A stretch of 64,000 bases of DNA, from NCBI GenBank assembly GCA_003228115.1, contig QEVV01000001.1, forward strand, positions 248,001 to 312,000. The letters run 5' to 3'. The position numbers were made by a program, and so were the translations under genes. The stretch comes from Chloroflexota bacterium. GTDB lineage: Bacteria; Chloroflexota; Dehalococcoidia; Lucifugimonadales; SAR202-VII-2. This document shows, in pieces, positions 61,534-64,000 of this stretch (positions within the stretch are counted from its first letter, which is position 1; each line of letters begins with the position of its first letter). The notes under the pieces are model-generated. The model ran no database searches, was not told the DNA's origin, and saw only the letters and a list, made by a program, of their open reading frames with translations.

Positions 61534-62172
61534 TCAAAGCCCAGCGGCGGGGAGCAGTATCTGACGTTCTTCCACTGCACCAAAGGCTTCGGTCTTGTCC
61601 TGGGTGAGCAAATAGACTGTGTAGGCAGCCAATAGAGCGTCGCAAAGGTCGTGGTCAAGATTCGTCCGAGTCTGAGACACCCCCGGAATGAGTTCGGCGA
61701 CACGGCCAATCAGGAAGTCGAGCCCCTCCGGTGTGCTCTTCTTTGGCATGCGCCTTCCCCAAAGGCGCACCTTGGCGCCATAGGGATACACTTCCAGCAC
61801 CTGACGTCCTTCCACCTCTAAACCCTCAGCCAGGCTCATGCCGCGGTAAACCATCTTCTTGATAATGGATCGTTTGGTGGTCCAGAAAAGGGGAATTCCC
61901 GCTTTGGACAGCGCCCGCTCAGCCGATCTACCTGGGGCTCCAGCCGTGGGACCGCAGTCGCAGGACTCCTCCAGACAGCAGTAACCCTGCGGGAGTCCCA
62001 GCGGGGAGTCAATGCCAACGAGTGAGGCATCGAACCGGCGCACCGTGTCCAAAATGTCGTCGTCAGTCCGGGCGAAGCCCATGTCCAAAAAGCGGCCGTT
62101 CCCGTCCAGGGCCGCGAAGGTGCTGGCGCGCTTCTCCGAGGCTGTCAGGTCTATGCCGAGAAGCGCCGTCAC
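61534..62172 (-). CDS. DUF429 family protein (RNase H-like fold)
   Basis: 212 residues. Motifs at GIDLTAS (first acidic residue), VGIDSPLGLP, EVYPYGAKV and a late DLCDALLAAY give the acidic pattern of predicted RNase H-like nucleases of DUF429. A central CCLEESCDCG cysteine cluster is notable. GTG 62172. It is six bases after meaB and so in the same operon. Confidence 0.8.
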   Translation of the reverse strand: MTALLGIDLTASEKRASTFAALDGNGRFLDMGFARTDDDILDTVRRFDASLVGIDSPLGLPQGYCCLEESCDCGPTAGAPGRSAERALSKAGIPLFWTTKRSIIKKMVYRGMSLAEGLEVEGRQVLEVYPYGAKVRLWGRRMPKKSTPEGLDFLIGRVAELIPGVSQTRTNLDHDLCDALLAAYTVYLLTQDKTEAFGAVEERQILLPAAGL

Positions 62173-62178
62173 TGACCG

Positions 62179-63159
62179 CTATTCCTTCTTCTCAACCAGG
62201 GACAGCCAGTGCCTAAGGAGGGTGCCGCTTCGGAGGACATCAATGGCGGCGCTGTGCGGGTCGGTGGCGCCCTCTTCGATTTTCTTCATGAGGTCGCCAA
62301 GTTCGCCGTCCGACTTCACAAGGGCGGACAGCCGGTCCCCGACCCACTCCTCGACGGTCTGAAAGAACTCGTGGCGTTGGCGTTCGCGCCTGCGTTCCGC
62401 CAGGATCGAGTTCTTCTCCATCGCCGTCCTATGCTCCTGAATGGTGTCCCACAGCTTTTCGACGCCTTCGCCCTTGGTTGCCTGCGTCGGCACCACGGGA
62501 ACGCGCCACCAGTCAAGTTTGTTGCTGAAGGTTAGGGTATTTCGCAGTGTCGCCACCATGCGGCCGGAACCCTCTCGGTCCGCCTTGTTCACAGCAAAGA
62601 CATCGGCTATCTCCATGAGACCGGCTTTGAGGGTCTGAACAGCGTCGCCTGCCTCAGGCACGAGTACCACGACGACGCTGTCGGCGATCTTCATCACGTC
62701 AACCTCGGTCTGCCCCACCCCCACCGTCTCCACCAAAACGATGTCTTTGCCTGAGGCGTCCAGCACCCTAACGGCCCTCGACGCTACCCGGGGAAGCCCG
62801 CCCAGGCTCCCTCTTGTTGCCATGCTGCGGATGAAGACCTGCGGGTCTAGGTAGTGCTGCTGCATGCGAATGCGGTCACCAAGCACAGCGCCGCCGGTGA
62901 AGGGGCTCGTGGGGTCAACAGCTAGCACGGCGATGGTGAGGCCCTTCGCCCGCACAAGGCTCGTAATCTTGTCGACCAAGGTGCTCTTACCGGCGCCAGG
63001 CGGGCCGGTAATGCCGATGACCTGAGCGTTGCCTGTGTAGGGGTGAATAGCCTCCATCAGCTCGGTTACCTGGTCGCCATTGCGTTCCACCACGCTCAGA
63101 AGGCGGGCAAGGGCGCGGCGGTCTCCGGCGCGCATTTGTTCAACGAGTTCACGAACCAC
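62179..63159 (-). CDS. meaB: Methylmalonyl-CoA mutase-associated GTPase MeaB (ArgK type)
   Basis: 326 residues. G1 is GPPGAGKST, with VDPTSPF, GDRIRMQ and VETVGVGQTEVDV (switch/Walker B), and the base-recognition motif NKAD. MeaB protects and loads the B12 cofactor of methylmalonyl-CoA mutase; the mutase genes are not in the window. GTG 63159 follows GGAG at good distance; a longer frame from 63228 starts with an atypical tail. Confidence 0.93.
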   Translation of the reverse strand: MVRELVEQMRAGDRRALARLLSVVERNGDQVTELMEAIHPYTGNAQVIGITGPPGAGKSTLVDKITSLVRAKGLTIAVLAVDPTSPFTGGAVLGDRIRMQQHYLDPQVFIRSMATRGSLGGLPRVASRAVRVLDASGKDIVLVETVGVGQTEVDVMKIADSVVVVLVPEAGDAVQTLKAGLMEIADVFAVNKADREGSGRMVATLRNTLTFSNKLDWWRVPVVPTQATKGEGVEKLWDTIQEHRTAMEKNSILAERRRERQRHEFFQTVEEWVGDRLSALVKSDGELGDLMKKIEEGATDPHSAAIDVLRSGTLLRHWLSLVEKKE

Positions 63160-63252
63160 GAATGTTCTCCGAAAATGGGCTCCCGGAATGGTAGCACAGG
63201 CAGAGACAGGGCGAGCAGTGCCCCCCATTTACTTTGTTATTCCACCCTCTCT

Positions 63253-63385
63253 TTGTCATTCTGAGCAGAGCAAAGAATCTTGTTAGCTAAGGAACGACTT
63301 CTGGAGTGACACTGCACGATCTCACCACAGTCGTCCCTCCAAAACGAACAAGATTCCTCCGTCGCCAAGCTCCTTCGGAATGACA
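63253..63385. repeat. Imperfect 130-bp palindromic repeat (MITE-like)
   Basis: The left end reads ttgtcattctgagcagagca then aagaatcttgtt. The right end is its imperfect reverse complement, aacaagattcctccgtcgcc then aagctccttcggaatgacaa. The ends belong to the dispersed family seen at 6300-6395 and 56681-56780. The inner segment is unrelated, non-coding sequence. Confidence 0.55.
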
Positions 63386-63416
63386 ATGGCGGGCAGTGGA
63401 CAATACGAGGCCGGTT

Positions 63417-64000
63417 CTACCCAGCTAGCGCCCTCAGATGAGCAGGCCGCAGACACCCCGTAACAGCAAGATTGGCGGGTGTAGGCACGCCAACCTCTCG
63501 CCCTAGGCGGACGATGGCGCCGTTCAGCGCATCGATCTCAGTGGGCCGCCCCGCTTCCAAGTCTCGCAACATAGATGGTTTGAGCTGGGCGGGCATGGAC
63601 TCTGCGAAAGCCATGATGACATCCACCACCGAGCCTTCACCTTTGAGGCCCATGAAGCGAGGGATGTTCAGGGATGTGTCCAGAATGATGCCCTTTGCCC
63701 TCGCCACCTGCTCCACCTCTTGAAGCACGGTAACGAACAGGTCATTGCTCTCAGCGCAGGCCATGACCTCACCAAGGGTCGAGCGCGAGGACGCCAACAC
63801 CGACCCCAATGCACAGATGAACATACATTTGAACCAGGCGTCGCCGGCGATGGCCGCGGTTGGTTCCACCGTCCAGCCAGCTTCCTTCAATGTGGCCGCC
63901 AAGGCTGAGACTCGCTCTGTTCCGTTGCCCTCGAACTCGCCCAAGGCCACGCCGGTTCGAGGCATGCGCTCCACAATAAGACCCGGCTCTTGCACGAACG
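63417..64000 (-). CDS. panE: 2-dehydropantoate 2-reductase (ketopantoate reductase), C-terminal part (partial)
   Basis: The frame is open to the window edge, so the N-terminal NADP-binding domain lies outside. The visible ~193 residues are the C-terminal helical domain. GDAWFKCMFICALGSVLAS holds the catalytic lysine, and the end has SMLRDLEAGRPTEIDALNGA and GREVGVPTPAN, the PanE/ApbA signature. It acts in pantothenate synthesis, or as a related 2-keto acid reductase. Confidence 0.85.
   Translation of the reverse strand, partial: FVQEPGLIVERMPRTGVALGEFEGNGTERVSALAATLKEAGWTVEPTAAIAGDAWFKCMFICALGSVLASSRSTLGEVMACAESNDLFVTVLQEVEQVARAKGIILDTSLNIPRFMGLKGEGSVVDVIMAFAESMPAQLKPSMLRDLEAGRPTEIDALNGAIVRLGREVGVPTPANLAVTGCLRPAHLRALAG

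Overview
The window is GC-rich and densely coded, and carries no rRNA, tRNA, phage or insertion-sequence gene that I can see. Gene content suggests an aerobic member of the Chloroflexota, perhaps of the Dehalococcoidia/SAR202 kind. Pointers are the many amidohydrolase-2 and SDR paralogues, a sufBCDSU operon, a caa3-type oxidase with a ctaA-ctaB fusion, hspR-grpE-dnaK, a zinc-ribbon/cyclase/AAA/TPR signalling protein, threonine- and proline-rich lipoprotein linkers and frequent GTG/TTG starts. This placement is inference from gene content; no marker phylogeny could be run.

Region by region. 1-6.3 kb: a partial rhodanese, then a + strand catabolic cluster (two amidohydrolase-2 paralogues, two SDRs, LigB-like and LigA-like extradiol dioxygenase subunits). 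6.5-19.1 kb: recN, a LysR regulator divergent from an HMA-like gene, tatD, a peptide-type binding lipoprotein, a VOC protein, an Asp-box propeller, a tandem pair of amidohydrolases (one broken by an in-frame TAG), an Asp/Glu-racemase-fold protein and an orphan hydantoinase B. 19.4-24.8 kb: the suf operon on the - strand, with a good inverted repeat upstream. 25-31 kb: a nucleoside hydrolase broken by an in-frame TAA, a class II aldolase, hpnE, a SnoaL-like protein, tenA and a Gfo/Idh/MocA oxidoreductase.

31.4-43.5 kb is the respiratory core: a His-rich membrane protein, a YtkA/CopC-like protein, a cupredoxin lipoprotein, a polytopic protein with a six-cysteine loop, small membrane proteins and Sco. 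After a DUF433/DUF5615 toxin-antitoxin pair come coxB (with cytochrome c domain), coxA, coxC, coxD, ctaG and ctaA-ctaB. The genes ahead of the oxidase look like a copper-handling and oxidase-maturation module, and are the best candidate here for an undescribed system.

43.5-64 kb is mostly housekeeping: cupin, hotdog dehydratase, argF-like, a large cyclase-ATPase, DinB/SCP2, der, dnaJ-prmA, corA, acuC, a PD-(D/E)XK-like protein, hspR-grpE-dnaK, a tiny zinc-ribbon gene, DUF309, DUF429, meaB and a partial panE. Several dispersed intergenic repeat families recur between genes, and clear hairpin terminators are common.
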